Assembly: GCF_022647665.1 (NCBI RefSeq)
Contig: NZ_CP071872.1
Coordinates: forward strand, 1,488,001 to 1,552,000
Length of the DNA stretch: 64,000 bases
Source of the DNA: Streptomyces formicae
Lineage (GTDB): Bacteria > Actinomycetota > Actinomycetes > Streptomycetales > Streptomycetaceae
Direction of reading: 5' to 3'
This document shows positions 10,292 through 17,952 of this stretch, piece by piece; positions within the stretch are counted from its first letter, which is position 1, and every line of letters starts with the position of its first letter. The notes beneath the pieces are model-generated. The model saw only the letters and a program-made list of their open reading frames with translations, did not search any database and had not been told where the DNA came from. The translations under genes were made by a program, and so were the position numbers.

Positions 10292-11031
10292 GGGGCCGGG
10301 GTCTCCAGGGCGTATCCCACGCCGTGGACGGTCCGGATCCGCTCGGCACCGATCTTGCGGCGCAGCGCCTTGATGTGGCTGTCGACCGTGCGCGTACCGG
10401 AGGCGTCCGCCCAGTCCCAGACCTCGGCGAGGAGCTGCTCGCGCGAGAGCACCGCGCGCGGCGTGTTCGCGAGGCAGACCAGCAGATCGAACTCGGTCGG
10501 GGTGAGGTGCACGTCCTCGCTCCTGACCCGGACCCGGCGCTGCGCGTGGTCGATCTCCAGCTCGCCGAGGCGCAGGATGCCGCTGCGCGGCGTCACGGCC
10601 GCAAGCGCGGCACGCTCCACGCGGCGCAGCAGGACGTGCACCCGCGCCGCCAGTTCCCGCATCGAGAACGGCTTGGTCATGTAGTCGTCGGCGCCGACGC
10701 CCAGCCCGACCAGCATGTCGGTCTCGTCGTCGCGCGCCGTGAGCATCAGCACCGGAACCGGCCGCTGCGCCTGGACGCGACGGCAGACCTCCAGTCCGTC
10801 GAAGCCCGGCAGCATCACGTCGAGGACCATCAGGTCCGGCTGCCATGCCTCGGCCGCGTCGACGGCGGCCGGGCCGTCCGTCGCCGTCTGGACCAGGAAG
10901 CCTTCGGCGCGCAGCCGGGCTCCGATGGCCTCCACGATGGTGGTGTCGTCCTCGACCACCAGCACCCGGCGCTGGGCACTGGCCGTCGAGTACGACGCTG
11001 CGCCGTTGCTGCTGGTGTGTGTCTGCTCCAT
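10288..11031 (-). CDS. OmpR-family response regulator
   Basis: A 247-aa DNA-binding response regulator. The receiver domain (about 22-135) has acidic DD at 28-29, phospho-acceptor Asp71 in LDVMLPGFDG, and the KPF lysine. A winged-helix effector follows (about 150-245; HLTPTEFDLLVCLA, RTVDSHIKALRRKIG, RTVHGVGY). I start it at ATG 11031, 19 bases or fewer after a GGGGCGGGG purine run and where family alignment begins; the open frame reaches 11184, but that N-terminal stretch is unlike any receiver domain and would cover the tandem repeat described separately. It is first gene of the operon with the adjacent kinase. Confidence 0.93.
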   Translation of the reverse strand: MEQTHTSSNGAASYSTASAQRRVLVVEDDTTIVEAIGARLRAEGFLVQTATDGPAAVDAAEAWQPDLMVLDVMLPGFDGLEVCRRVQAQRPVPVLMLTARDDETDMLVGLGVGADDYMTKPFSMRELAARVHVLLRRVERAALAAVTPRSGILRLGELEIDHAQRRVRVRSEDVHLTPTEFDLLVCLANTPRAVLSREQLLAEVWDWADASGTRTVDSHIKALRRKIGAERIRTVHGVGYALETPAP

Positions 11032-11065
11032 CGCCCCGCCCCTGTCGCGCACTGCGAGCTGCGTG

Positions 11066-11103
11066 TAGATCGGTGTGTCAGGTCTAGATCGGTGTGTCAG
11101 GTC
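11066..11103 (-). promoter_or_regulatory. Tandem 19-bp direct repeat upstream of the response regulator
   Basis: TAGATCGGTGTGTCAGGTC occurs at 11066-11084 and again, identical and immediately adjacent, at 11085-11103. It lies 35-72 bases upstream of the regulator's start codon in a 103-base intergenic gap. Direct repeats are the usual operator form for OmpR-family regulators, so autoregulation is a reasonable inference; the repeat could also be a chance tandem duplication. Confidence 0.5.
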
Positions 11104-11134
11104 AGTCAGCGTAAAGGCATCGATCGGCTCGCGG

Positions 11135-11845
11135 CTACGCAGGGCGAACAGCGAGATGGACCACGTCGGGTACGCCTCGGGCAACGTGGATCTCTTCGGT
11201 TCTTACCCCGCTGAATCCGGCATTCCGCAATGACTCTTCGAAATCGCCGGAGGGTCTGGCCGACCAGACGGCGAGCACCCCGTGGGGGTTCAACCTGCTT
11301 GCGCAGGCCGCGAGTCCGGCCGGTGAGTAGAGACTTCCGTTGTCCTCCGTGACAGTCCAGTCGGGGCCGTTGTCGATGTCGAGGCAGAGCGCGTCGTACG
11401 TGTCCGAAGAGTTATGGACGTACGTGACGAGGTCCGTGTGGAGAATCACGGTCCTCGGGTCGGCGAGTGCGCCGGCGGAGATCGCCGCCAAGGGGCCTGA
11501 CACGTGCCAGTCGATGATCGCCCGCTCGCGCTCGGCGACGGCGATCCGCCCCCAGGCGGGGTCGGCCGCTGCGTGCGCCAGCGAGAAGCCGACGCCGAGT
11601 CCGCCGATGAGCACGGAGGGTGCGCGGGGCGGATCGGGACGGTCGGCCAGGAGGCGACGCGCCGCCTCGACCAGCAGGCGCTCCGACCGGCCGTCCGAAG
11701 TGTCCATCAGAAAGCACCCGTTGGCAATGATCTCGTGGACGCTCCGGCCGTCCGGGCCGCCGCGCTCCCGCAGGACGACCTCGCCGTGCGGTCCCTCGCG
11801 CCGGTCGAGCGTGCGGGGGGCTGATTGACTGCTGGGCCACACCAT
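11135..11845 (-). CDS. Spermidine-synthase-like / class I methyltransferase-fold protein
   Basis: A 236-aa cytoplasmic protein with a Rossmann-like pattern: a nucleotide-binding strand-loop SVLIGGLGVGFSLAHA at about residues 78-93 (GxGxG), an acidic strand end RIAVAERERAI at about 100-110, and LDIDNGPDW at about 155-163. This matches the spermine/spermidine-synthase-like group, and the upstream EIIANGCFLMDT resembles the substrate-side segment of that group. Whether it uses decarboxylated SAM (polyamine synthesis) or SAM (methyl transfer) cannot be told from sequence. It sits between the GNAT gene and the two-component operon, all on the minus strand, with gaps of 43 and 103 bases. The ATG at 11845 has a weak ribosome site, so the start is uncertain. 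Confidence 0.7.
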   Translation of the reverse strand: MVWPSSQSAPRTLDRREGPHGEVVLRERGGPDGRSVHEIIANGCFLMDTSDGRSERLLVEAARRLLADRPDPPRAPSVLIGGLGVGFSLAHAAADPAWGRIAVAERERAIIDWHVSGPLAAISAGALADPRTVILHTDLVTYVHNSSDTYDALCLDIDNGPDWTVTEDNGSLYSPAGLAACASRLNPHGVLAVWSARPSGDFEESLRNAGFSGVRTEEIHVARGVPDVVHLAVRPA

Positions 11846-11888
11846 GGACCGCAGGTTACGAGAAAGCCGACGGCGGGCGGCCGGACCG

Positions 11889-12581
11889 TCACGGCGACTT
11901 CGGGTCGTAGAAGACGCTGACCAGTGGCGCGGTCACCCGCCATCCGAGCGACTCGTACAGCGCCCGCCCGTCCGGTGTGCCGCCCAGGACGGCGGTGCAG
12001 GCGCCCTGGGCGGCCGCCGCGTCCTGGAGCGTGCGCATCACGAGGCTGCCGAGGCCCTTGCGGCGGTGTTCGGTGGCTGTCTCGATCTGATCGACGACCG
12101 CGGTCCCGGCCCCGCCGGGCAGGGCGATCTGGCCGCGTGTCGCGAACGCGCCGTCGTCCGTGGTGACCAGGGCGCGGGTCACGCCGCCGCGGGTCCAGGT
12201 CCGCAGCCGGTAGCCGGCCGGCACCGGCGGAGGGCCCGTCTCCCGGCGCAGCGCCGCCGTCATCAGGAACCCGGGCTCGTCGGGCGTCCAGTCCGGCCCG
12301 AGCCAGTCCAGGACCTTCTCCGGCTCCTCGAAGACTTTCAGCCACCGGCCCGGCGTCCGTGCGGACGCGGCGACCTTGCGGACCACGGACTCCCCGCCGG
12401 CGGTGAGCACATGGCGGGTGGTGTGCCGGGGCAGCCCGACGTCGACCGTGAAGCCCCAGGGCTCGGCCACGGGGTCCGCGGCGCCCCGCGAGACGACCCA
12501 GCCGGCCACCCAGCGGCGTACCGCATCCGGCAGCGAAGTAATAGGCAAATTAGTCACGAGGTCATTACATCGAGTGGTCAC
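11889..12581 (-). CDS. GNAT-family N-acetyltransferase
   Basis: About 230 aa. The acetyl-CoA-binding motif is in the C-terminal half: VVDQIETATEHRRKGLGSLVM at roughly residues 161-181 holds the R/Q-x-x-G-x-G/A loop (RRKGLGS), and LYESLGWRV is the typical beta-6/7 end. The N-terminal half is a family-specific extension and the substrate cannot be inferred. The longest frame begins at GTG 12581; GTG 12557 (reading MTNLPITSLP) is an equally plausible start. It is divergent from lon, so the 12582-12688 gap holds the control elements for both genes. Confidence 0.85.
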   Translation of the reverse strand: MTTRCNDLVTNLPITSLPDAVRRWVAGWVVSRGAADPVAEPWGFTVDVGLPRHTTRHVLTAGGESVVRKVAASARTPGRWLKVFEEPEKVLDWLGPDWTPDEPGFLMTAALRRETGPPPVPAGYRLRTWTRGGVTRALVTTDDGAFATRGQIALPGGAGTAVVDQIETATEHRRKGLGSLVMRTLQDAAAAQGACTAVLGGTPDGRALYESLGWRVTAPLVSVFYDPKSP

Positions 12582-12599
12582 GGATTGCGGTATCCCCGA

Positions 12600-12612
12600 T
12601 CGCTCACAGCGA
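12600..12612 (+). promoter_or_regulatory. ClgR-like palindrome upstream of lon
   Basis: TCGCT-CAC-AGCGA is a perfect 5-3-5 inverted repeat; read on the minus strand it extends to GTTCGCTGTGAGCG. ClgR operators in Streptomyces and relatives contain a GTTCGC half-site followed by a GCG half-site, and lon is a known ClgR target in S. lividans. The exact spacing rule is quoted from memory, so this is a candidate. Confidence 0.55.
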
Positions 12613-12646
12613 ACATGCCCCGGGGAACAACCGGCGCCGGTCCTGC

Positions 12647-12667
12647 ATTGAGTCCATGTAGCTCAAC
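12647..12667 (+). promoter_or_regulatory. HAIR-type (HspR) operator upstream of lon
   Basis: ATTGAGT-N7-GCTCAAC matches the HAIR consensus CTTGAGT-N7-ACTCAAG in spacing and at 11 of 14 defined positions. It ends 21 bases before the lon ATG at 12689. HspR repression through HAIR is established for heat-shock genes in Streptomyces, so lon here is probably heat inducible. Confidence 0.8.
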
Positions 12668-12688
12668 TTGACTGCCGAAGGGGAGATC

Positions 12689-15103
12689 ATGGCTGCTGAG
12701 TCCTCGGCGTACAACGACGCCCTCACCCTGCCTGTGCTGCCGCTCGACGACGAGGTCGTGCTGCCCGGGATGGTGGTACCGCTCGACCTGTCCGACGCCG
12801 ACGTACGGGCCGCGGTGGAGGCCGCCCAGGCCGCTGCCCGCTCCCAGCCGGGCAAGCCCAGGGTGCTGCTCGTCCCGCGCATCGACGGGACCTACGCCGC
12901 GACGGGCGTGCTCGGCACCGTCGAGCAGGTCGGCCGGCTCTCCGACGGCGACCCAGGCGCCCTCATCCGGGGCCGCAGCCGGGTGCGCATCGGCGCCGGC
13001 ACGACCGGACCCGGCGCCGCCCTCTGGGTGGAGGGGACCGGTGTCGACGAGACCGTTCCCGAAGTGCTGCCGGGCTCCGTCACCGAACTCGTCAAGGAGT
13101 ACAAGGCGCTCGCCACCAGCTGGCTGAAGAAGCGCGGCGCCTGGCAGGTCGTCGACCGCGTCCAGCAGATCGACGACGTCTCCGCCCTCGCCGACAACTC
13201 CGGGTACTCGCCCTTCCTCACCACCGCCCAGAAGGTGGAACTGCTGGAGACCACCGACCCGGTCGCCCGGCTGAAGCTCGCCACCGAGCAGCTCCGTGAG
13301 CACCTCGCCGAGCAGGATGTCGCCGAGTCCATCGCCAAGGACGTCCAGGAGGGCGTCGACAAGCAGCAGCGCGAGTTCCTGCTGCGCCGCCAGCTCGAAG
13401 CCGTGCGCAAGGAACTGCGCGATCTCAACGGCGAGTCCGAGGGCGACGAGTCCGACGACTACCGTGCCCGGGTCGAGGCCGCCGACCTGCCCGAGAAGGT
13501 CCGCGAGGCGGCCCTCAAGGAGGTCGACAAGCTGGAGCGGTCCTCCGACCAGAGCCCCGAGGGCGGCTGGATCCGCACCTGGCTCGACACGGTCCTGGAG
13601 ATGCCGTGGAACGAGCGCACGGAGGACGCGTACGACATCCAGGGCGCCAAGGCCGTCCTGGACGCCGAGCACGCGGGCCTGGACGACGTGAAGGAGCGGA
13701 TCACCGAATACCTGGCGGTGCGCAAGCGGCGCGCCGGCCGGGGGCTCGGCGTGGTCGGCGGGCGGCGCGGGGGTGCGGTTCTCGCGCTCGTCGGCCCGCC
13801 GGGCGTGGGCAAGACCTCGCTCGGCGAGTCCGTCGCGCACGCGATGGGACGGAAGTTCGTCCGCGTCGCGCTCGGCGGCGTACGGGACGAGGCGGAGATC
13901 CGCGGCCACCGGCGTACGTACGTCGGCGCGCTGCCCGGCCGTATCGTCCGCGCCGTCAAGGAGGCCGGTTCCATGAACCCGGTGGTCCTGCTCGACGAGA
14001 TCGACAAGGTCGGCTCCGACTTCCGCGGGGACCCGGCGGCAGCGCTGCTGGAGGTCCTGGACCCGGCGCAGAACCACACCTTCCGCGACCACTACCTGGA
14101 GGTCGAACTCGACCTGAGCGACGTCGTCTTCCTCGCCACGGCCAACGTCCTGGAGGCCATCCCCGAGGCCCTGCTCGACCGGATGGAGCTGGTCAGGCTC
14201 GACGGCTACACCGAGGACGAAAAGGTCGTCATCGCCCGCGACCACCTGCTCCCGCGCCAGCTGGAGCGGGCCGGTCTCGCCGACGGCGAGGTCACCATCG
14301 ACGAGTCCGCGCTGCGCAGGCTGGCGGGGGAGTACACCCGCGAGGCGGGCGTACGGACCCTGGAGCGCGCGATCGCCCGGCTGCTGCGGAAGGTGGCGGC
14401 CCAGCACGAACTCGGCGAGCGCGAGCTGCCGTTCACCATCACCGACGGCGAGCTGCGGGGCCTGATCGGCCGGCCGCACCACGTCCCCGAGGCCGCCCAG
14501 GACCCGGCCGAGCGCCGCACGGCGGTCCCGGGCGTGGCCACCGGCCTCGCCGTCACCGGCGCGGGCGGCGACGTCCTGTACGTCGAGGCGTCGCTGGCCG
14601 ACCCGGAGACGGGCGGAGCGGGGCTGACCCTGACCGGTCAGCTCGGTGACGTCATGAAGGAGTCCGCGCAGATCGCCCTGAGCTTCCTCCGCTCGCACGG
14701 TGCGGAGCTGGAGCTGCCCGTGGCCGACCTCAAGGACCGGGGCGTGCACATCCACTTCCCGGCGGGCGCGGTCCCGAAGGACGGCCCGAGCGCCGGCATC
14801 ACCATGACGACGGCGCTCGCCTCGCTCCTCTCCGGCCGGCTCGTGCGGACGGACGTGGCGATGACCGGCGAGGTCTCCCTGACCGGCCGGGTCCTCCCGA
14901 TCGGCGGCCTCAAGCAGAAGCTCCTGGCCGCCCACCGGGCCGGGACGACGACCGTCGTCATCCCCAAGCGCAACGAGGCCGACCTCGACGACGTCCCCGC
15001 CGAGGTGCTGGAAAAGCTGGACGTCCACCCCGTGACCGACGTCCGCCAGGTCCTGGAACTGGCCCTGGCCCCCGCGGAGGTGCCGGTGACGGCGGCGGCG
15101 TAG
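12689..15103 (+). CDS. lon: ATP-dependent protease Lon
   Basis: An 804-aa AAA+ protease that degrades damaged and regulatory proteins in the cytoplasm. N-terminal substrate-binding domain at about 15-210 (LPVLPLDDEVVLPGMVVPL), a coiled region, AAA+ domain with Walker A GPPGVGKTSL at about residue 369 and Walker B VVLLDEIDK, and the C-terminal Ser-Lys protease domain with catalytic serine in KDGPSAGITM at about residue 700 and the lysine about 43 residues later. I start at ATG 12689 because GAAGGGGAG lies 6-14 bases upstream; TTG 12668 would give seven extra codons and overlap the HAIR site. The upstream region carries HAIR and ClgR-like elements, which fits a protein-quality gene. It converges on the lysozyme gene. 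Confidence 0.97.
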   Translation: MAAESSAYNDALTLPVLPLDDEVVLPGMVVPLDLSDADVRAAVEAAQAAARSQPGKPRVLLVPRIDGTYAATGVLGTVEQVGRLSDGDPGALIRGRSRVRIGAGTTGPGAALWVEGTGVDETVPEVLPGSVTELVKEYKALATSWLKKRGAWQVVDRVQQIDDVSALADNSGYSPFLTTAQKVELLETTDPVARLKLATEQLREHLAEQDVAESIAKDVQEGVDKQQREFLLRRQLEAVRKELRDLNGESEGDESDDYRARVEAADLPEKVREAALKEVDKLERSSDQSPEGGWIRTWLDTVLEMPWNERTEDAYDIQGAKAVLDAEHAGLDDVKERITEYLAVRKRRAGRGLGVVGGRRGGAVLALVGPPGVGKTSLGESVAHAMGRKFVRVALGGVRDEAEIRGHRRTYVGALPGRIVRAVKEAGSMNPVVLLDEIDKVGSDFRGDPAAALLEVLDPAQNHTFRDHYLEVELDLSDVVFLATANVLEAIPEALLDRMELVRLDGYTEDEKVVIARDHLLPRQLERAGLADGEVTIDESALRRLAGEYTREAGVRTLERAIARLLRKVAAQHELGERELPFTITDGELRGLIGRPHHVPEAAQDPAERRTAVPGVATGLAVTGAGGDVLYVEASLADPETGGAGLTLTGQLGDVMKESAQIALSFLRSHGAELELPVADLKDRGVHIHFPAGAVPKDGPSAGITMTTALASLLSGRLVRTDVAMTGEVSLTGRVLPIGGLKQKLLAAHRAGTTTVVIPKRNEADLDDVPAEVLEKLDVHPVTDVRQVLELALAPAEVPVTAAA

Positions 15104-15123
15104 GTCCGGCGATCGGGGTGTGG

Positions 15124-15144
15124 GCCCCGGCGCGTCGCCGGGGC
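15124..15144. terminator. 9-bp hairpin between convergent lon and lysozyme genes
   Basis: GCCCCGGCG (15124-15132), CGT loop, CGCCGGGGC (15136-15144). The stem abuts the lysozyme stop codon at 15145 and lies 20 bases past the lon stop, so it can serve both. Confidence 0.75.
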
Positions 15145-15975
15145 TCAGCCGTTGGCCAGGGCCACGACCCGGTCGAGTGCGCCGTTGAACTTGTTGTGGT
15201 CCCCCACGATCGGCCCCGTCGACGTGTACTGCCACATCGTGTAGTACGCCCAACCCGCCGGCAGTGTCCCCGGCGTCGTGTTGTAGCGCGCCACCCACAG
15301 CGGATTGGCCGCGCCGAACCCGCTGTGGTTCCCGGTGCACTGGGTCCACCAGCTCGTCGCGGTGTAGATCACCGCGTCCCGCCCCGTCCGCGCCTTGTAG
15401 CGGTTCAGGAAGTCACGGATCCAGGTCACCATCGCCGACTGCGTCTTCCCGTAGCACGCGGGTCCGTACGGGTTCCACTCGATGTCCAGCACGCCCGGCA
15501 GCGTCCTGCCGTCCCGCGACCAGCCCCCGCCGTTGTCCACGAAGAAGTCGGCCTGGGCGGTGCCGGTCGTCGTGTCCGGGGTGGCGAAGTGGTACGCGCC
15601 GCGGATCATGCCGATGGTGTACGAGCCGTTGTACTGCTGTGCGAAGTAGGGGTTCTCGTAGTAGGTGCCCTCGGTGGCCTTGACGTAGGCCCACTTCACG
15701 CCGCTGCTCCACAGCGACGCCCAGTTGACGTTGCCCTGGTGGCTGGAGACGTCGACGCCCTCGGTCTGGACGGCGCGGCCGTCGCGCGGTCGGTCGCCCT
15801 GGCCGTCGTGGGCGACGACGCCCACGCCCATGTGCGCCGAGCCGCGCGCGAGGGTGTCCCCGGAGACGGCGGCGGCCGCGCCGGGGAGGGCGAGGAGGGT
15901 GAGGAGGAGTGCCAGGACCGTGAAGAGGGCGGCGGTCGCGGCGAATCGGGTCGTTCGGGATCTGTGCACGGGCAT
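15145..15975 (-). CDS. Secreted GH25 (Chalaropsis-type) lysozyme
   Basis: A 276-aa muramidase that cleaves the MurNAc-GlcNAc bond of peptidoglycan outside the cell. Signal peptide at about 1-36: basic MPVHRSRTTR, then a hydrophobic core and an AAAA cleavage area. The catalytic GH25 domain covers about 70-276: EGVDVSSHQGNVNW carries the first Asp, and PGVLDIEWNPYG carries the DxE catalytic pair; VKATEGTYY and ARYN are also family signatures. No cell-wall-binding repeat is visible. Start ATG 15975 has GGAGG about 7 bases upstream. It is divergent from a MarR-family regulator, which makes local control likely. Possible jobs are wall turnover in development or attack on other bacteria. Confidence 0.93.
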   Translation of the reverse strand: MPVHRSRTTRFAATAALFTVLALLLTLLALPGAAAAVSGDTLARGSAHMGVGVVAHDGQGDRPRDGRAVQTEGVDVSSHQGNVNWASLWSSGVKWAYVKATEGTYYENPYFAQQYNGSYTIGMIRGAYHFATPDTTTGTAQADFFVDNGGGWSRDGRTLPGVLDIEWNPYGPACYGKTQSAMVTWIRDFLNRYKARTGRDAVIYTATSWWTQCTGNHSGFGAANPLWVARYNTTPGTLPAGWAYYTMWQYTSTGPIVGDHNKFNGALDRVVALANG

Positions 15976-16007
15976 GGCGTGCCTCCGAAAGGCCTCGGTG
16001 GGGTTCA

Positions 16008-16040
16008 GGGGGATCGAGGGATCTGGGGGATCGAGGGATC
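16008..16040 (-). promoter_or_regulatory. Direct repeat upstream of the lysozyme gene
   Basis: GGGGGATCGAGGGATC occurs at 16008-16023 and again at 16025-16040 (17-base period), 33-65 bases upstream of the lysozyme start. It may be an operator or simple tandem duplication. Confidence 0.35.
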
Positions 16041-16220
16041 GGGGCTGTGGGGGCGAGGGCCCTGACGATCTGTCGACATGCCGACCACAGCGGCGCGGTG
16101 TGGTGTGGACATGTCATCCATGACGCTAGGCGCGTGGATGCTTGGGCGGAAGAGGGCCCGGTTCCTGCCGTTGGTCTACGCCTGCGAAATACTGACGGAG
16201 CTGCGGCAACGGCCGCCGCC

Positions 16221-16233
16221 GAAAGAAACTTTC
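16221..16233. promoter_or_regulatory. Palindrome GAAAG-AAA-CTTTC between lysozyme and MarR genes
   Basis: A perfect 5-3-5 inverted repeat 32 bases before the MarR start codon, in the 289-base divergent intergenic region. AT-rich and out of character with the surrounding DNA. A regulator operator, possibly for the adjacent MarR protein, is the simplest reading. Confidence 0.5.
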
Positions 16234-16264
16234 ATCATCGGGAAAGCGCGCGAGGGGTGCTGAC

Positions 16265-16762
16265 GTGCACGTAAGCGGTACGGGGAGTGAACCCGAGCCC
16301 ACTGGAGAAAGTGGTGTGGACCACGAGTTCCAGGAGTTCCTCGCGCTGGAACGCGAGTTGGCCGTCTTTCTGCGCCGCGCCCGCGCCAACTCGGGGGAGA
16401 TGGCCCGCGAGGTCCACCCGGAACTGGAGCCCGCCGCCTACGGACTGCTCGTACGCCTGGACGAGTGCGGCGCGCAGCGCGCCACCGATCTCGCCGTGTA
16501 CTTCGGGGTCGGCAAGGCGACCATGAGCCGCCAGCTGCGCGCCCTGGAGGAGCTCGGCCTCGTCGTCCGCGAGCCCGACCCCGCCGACGGGCGCGCCTCG
16601 CTCATCCGCCTCACCGAGGAGGGGACCAGCCGGTTCCGGTCCGTACGGAAGGCCAGGCGCGACCGGTACGTACGGAAGCTGGTGGACTGGGACCGCGCCG
16701 AGGTCGCCGAACTGGCCCGGCTGCTCCACCAGCTCAACACACGGGCCGAGGAGAACCCGTAG
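16265..16762 (+). CDS. MarR-family transcriptional regulator
   Basis: A 165-aa regulator with a winged helix-turn-helix: dimer helix FLALERELAVFLRRAR, HTH RATDLAVYFGVGKATMSRQLRALEELGLV at about 76-104, and wing DPADGRASLIRLTEEG (the MarR DxR signature). GTG 16265 is chosen because GAGGGG at 16252-16257 is 7 bases upstream. It is transcribed away from the secreted lysozyme gene, and a perfect palindrome lies between the two, so autoregulation and control of the lysozyme are reasonable guesses. The ligand is unknown. Confidence 0.92.
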   Translation: MHVSGTGSEPEPTGESGVDHEFQEFLALERELAVFLRRARANSGEMAREVHPELEPAAYGLLVRLDECGAQRATDLAVYFGVGKATMSRQLRALEELGLVVREPDPADGRASLIRLTEEGTSRFRSVRKARRDRYVRKLVDWDRAEVAELARLLHQLNTRAEENP

Positions 16763-16776
16763 AGCCATAGAGCCGT

Positions 16777-16815
16777 GGAGCTGTAGAGCCGTTTAGCCCG
16801 TGGAGCTACAGCTCC
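16777..16815. terminator. 10-bp inverted repeat between convergent MarR and PP2C-like genes
   Basis: GGAGCTGTAG (16777-16786) pairs with CTACAGCTCC (16806-16815) around a 19-base loop. It overlaps the end of the PP2C-like gene and serves a 43-base convergent gap that also contains short TAGAGCCGT repeats. Confidence 0.5.
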
Positions 16816-17587
16816 GCGTACACCGCGGTCGCGTCGTCGTGGGTCTTCCAGCGCCGGGACCCGCCCCGGTGCGCGTCCGCGCGCTCCAGCGCCCGGACCC
16901 GCTCGACCAGGCCGTGCGGCCCCTCCTTGTGCAGCAGCCCGAGCAGCTCCGTCCAGTCGCCCTCGTCGAAGAGGTCCGTCCAGCGGGACGCCCCGTCGGT
17001 GAGTGCCGCGACGGCCCGTACCTGGCCGCGCGGCGTCCGGCCCGTCACCGCGCGCTCCGCCACCGAGGGGTCGGCTGCAGCCGTGAAGAAGCCCCCCTCC
17101 TGATTGCGCAGGGCGTTGGTCGCGCTCAGCGAGCGGAGGACCTCCCGCGGGATCCGGTCCAGCCGGTCGTCCAGCACGGCCCGTACCCCGCCGTCGGGCG
17201 CGGCGAGGAGCAGCGTCGAGTCGGAGAGCACGAGATGCTCCAGCCACTCCTCGTCCCAGCGTGCGACGACGACCGTCGCCTGAGGCGTGCGCACGTGAGA
17301 AAGGTCACAGGTCTCGCGGTGGGCGTCGGCGGTCCGTCTGATGGACAGGGCGAGGGCGTCGGTCAGGGGCATATCCCGCCGTGAACCGGACAGTTCGATC
17401 AGAGCCCCGCCCAGCCGGGCGGTGAACCACGGGACTCCGTGCACACACCCGTCGTCCCCGGGGGCGGAGTGACTCCGTCCAGGACCACCAGGGTTCCGCC
17501 CCGGCCCGCGGCAGGAAGGGCGACGGAAGCCCAGTCCTCGTTGGGGCGTTCGGGATCACCGGGGGCGGAGACGAGTTCGAAGCGCAT
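16806..17587 (-). pseudogene. PP2C-like phosphatase-domain gene broken by a one-base frameshift
   Basis: Two minus-strand frames join into one protein of about 260 aa. The first part (from ATG 17587) reads MRFELVSAPGDPERPNEDW... VVLDGVTPPPG; the second part, in another frame to 16806, reads HGVPWFTARLGG ... LTDGASRW ... WKTHDDATAVYAEL. Together these give the PP2C order: Asp-containing VVLDGV, ALTDGA, and DDATAVY at the end. The break is at about 17456-17464, where the plus strand has CCCCGGGGG; adding one base restores the frame (PPPGDDGCVHG). Because the break falls in a homopolymer it could be a sequencing error, in which case the gene is intact. It may act on phosphoserine/threonine signalling, but a cytoplasmic housekeeping role cannot be excluded. 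Confidence 0.7.
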
Positions 17588-17952
17588 GATCCCCAGTCTG
17601 CCCGAGCCCTCACGAGACCTTCACGAACCCCGCTGACCGGTGCAATCGCCCCGCATTGCCGGGGTGGCCGGGGGCTTTTGGCCGGAATGATCGACTCCGG
17701 CGCGCTGCGGGCGCGCATCCTGCCAAAGCCCGCCCCGAAGTTCCACCCGGCGCACCGGGCGGGGTCCGGCCGCGCCCGCAGGCGAGTTGTTGAGCAACTC
17801 CCGAGTGATGTTCACTCGTTCGGGTGGCGGAGCGGCCGATGCGTATCCCCCTCCCAAAAGCGCTGGAATGGTCGTAAGCCGTACCAGGGGTGGGGAGCGT
17901 TCTCGTGGAGTGACCGGCCGTCACCTCTGCTTCATGGGCGGACGAGTCGAGA
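17588..17952. other. 365-base intergenic region upstream of the conservon
   Basis: No gene is supported here. It separates the divergent PP2C-like gene and cvnA. It contains two adjacent palindromes at 17784-17818 (listed separately) and otherwise GC-rich sequence with no clear -35/-10 pair that I can defend. Confidence 0.6.
17784..17818. promoter_or_regulatory. Two adjacent palindromes upstream of the conservon
   Basis: GAGTTG-TTGAG-CAACTC (17784-17800) is followed one base later by CGAGTGA-TGT-TCACTCG (17802-17818). Both are perfect inverted repeats about 135-170 bases before the cvnA start. Paired palindromes of this size are typical of TetR/GntR-type operators. Confidence 0.5.

Noticed and set aside
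12578..15349. 923-aa antisense frame over lon
   Set aside because: Shadow; lon is certain.
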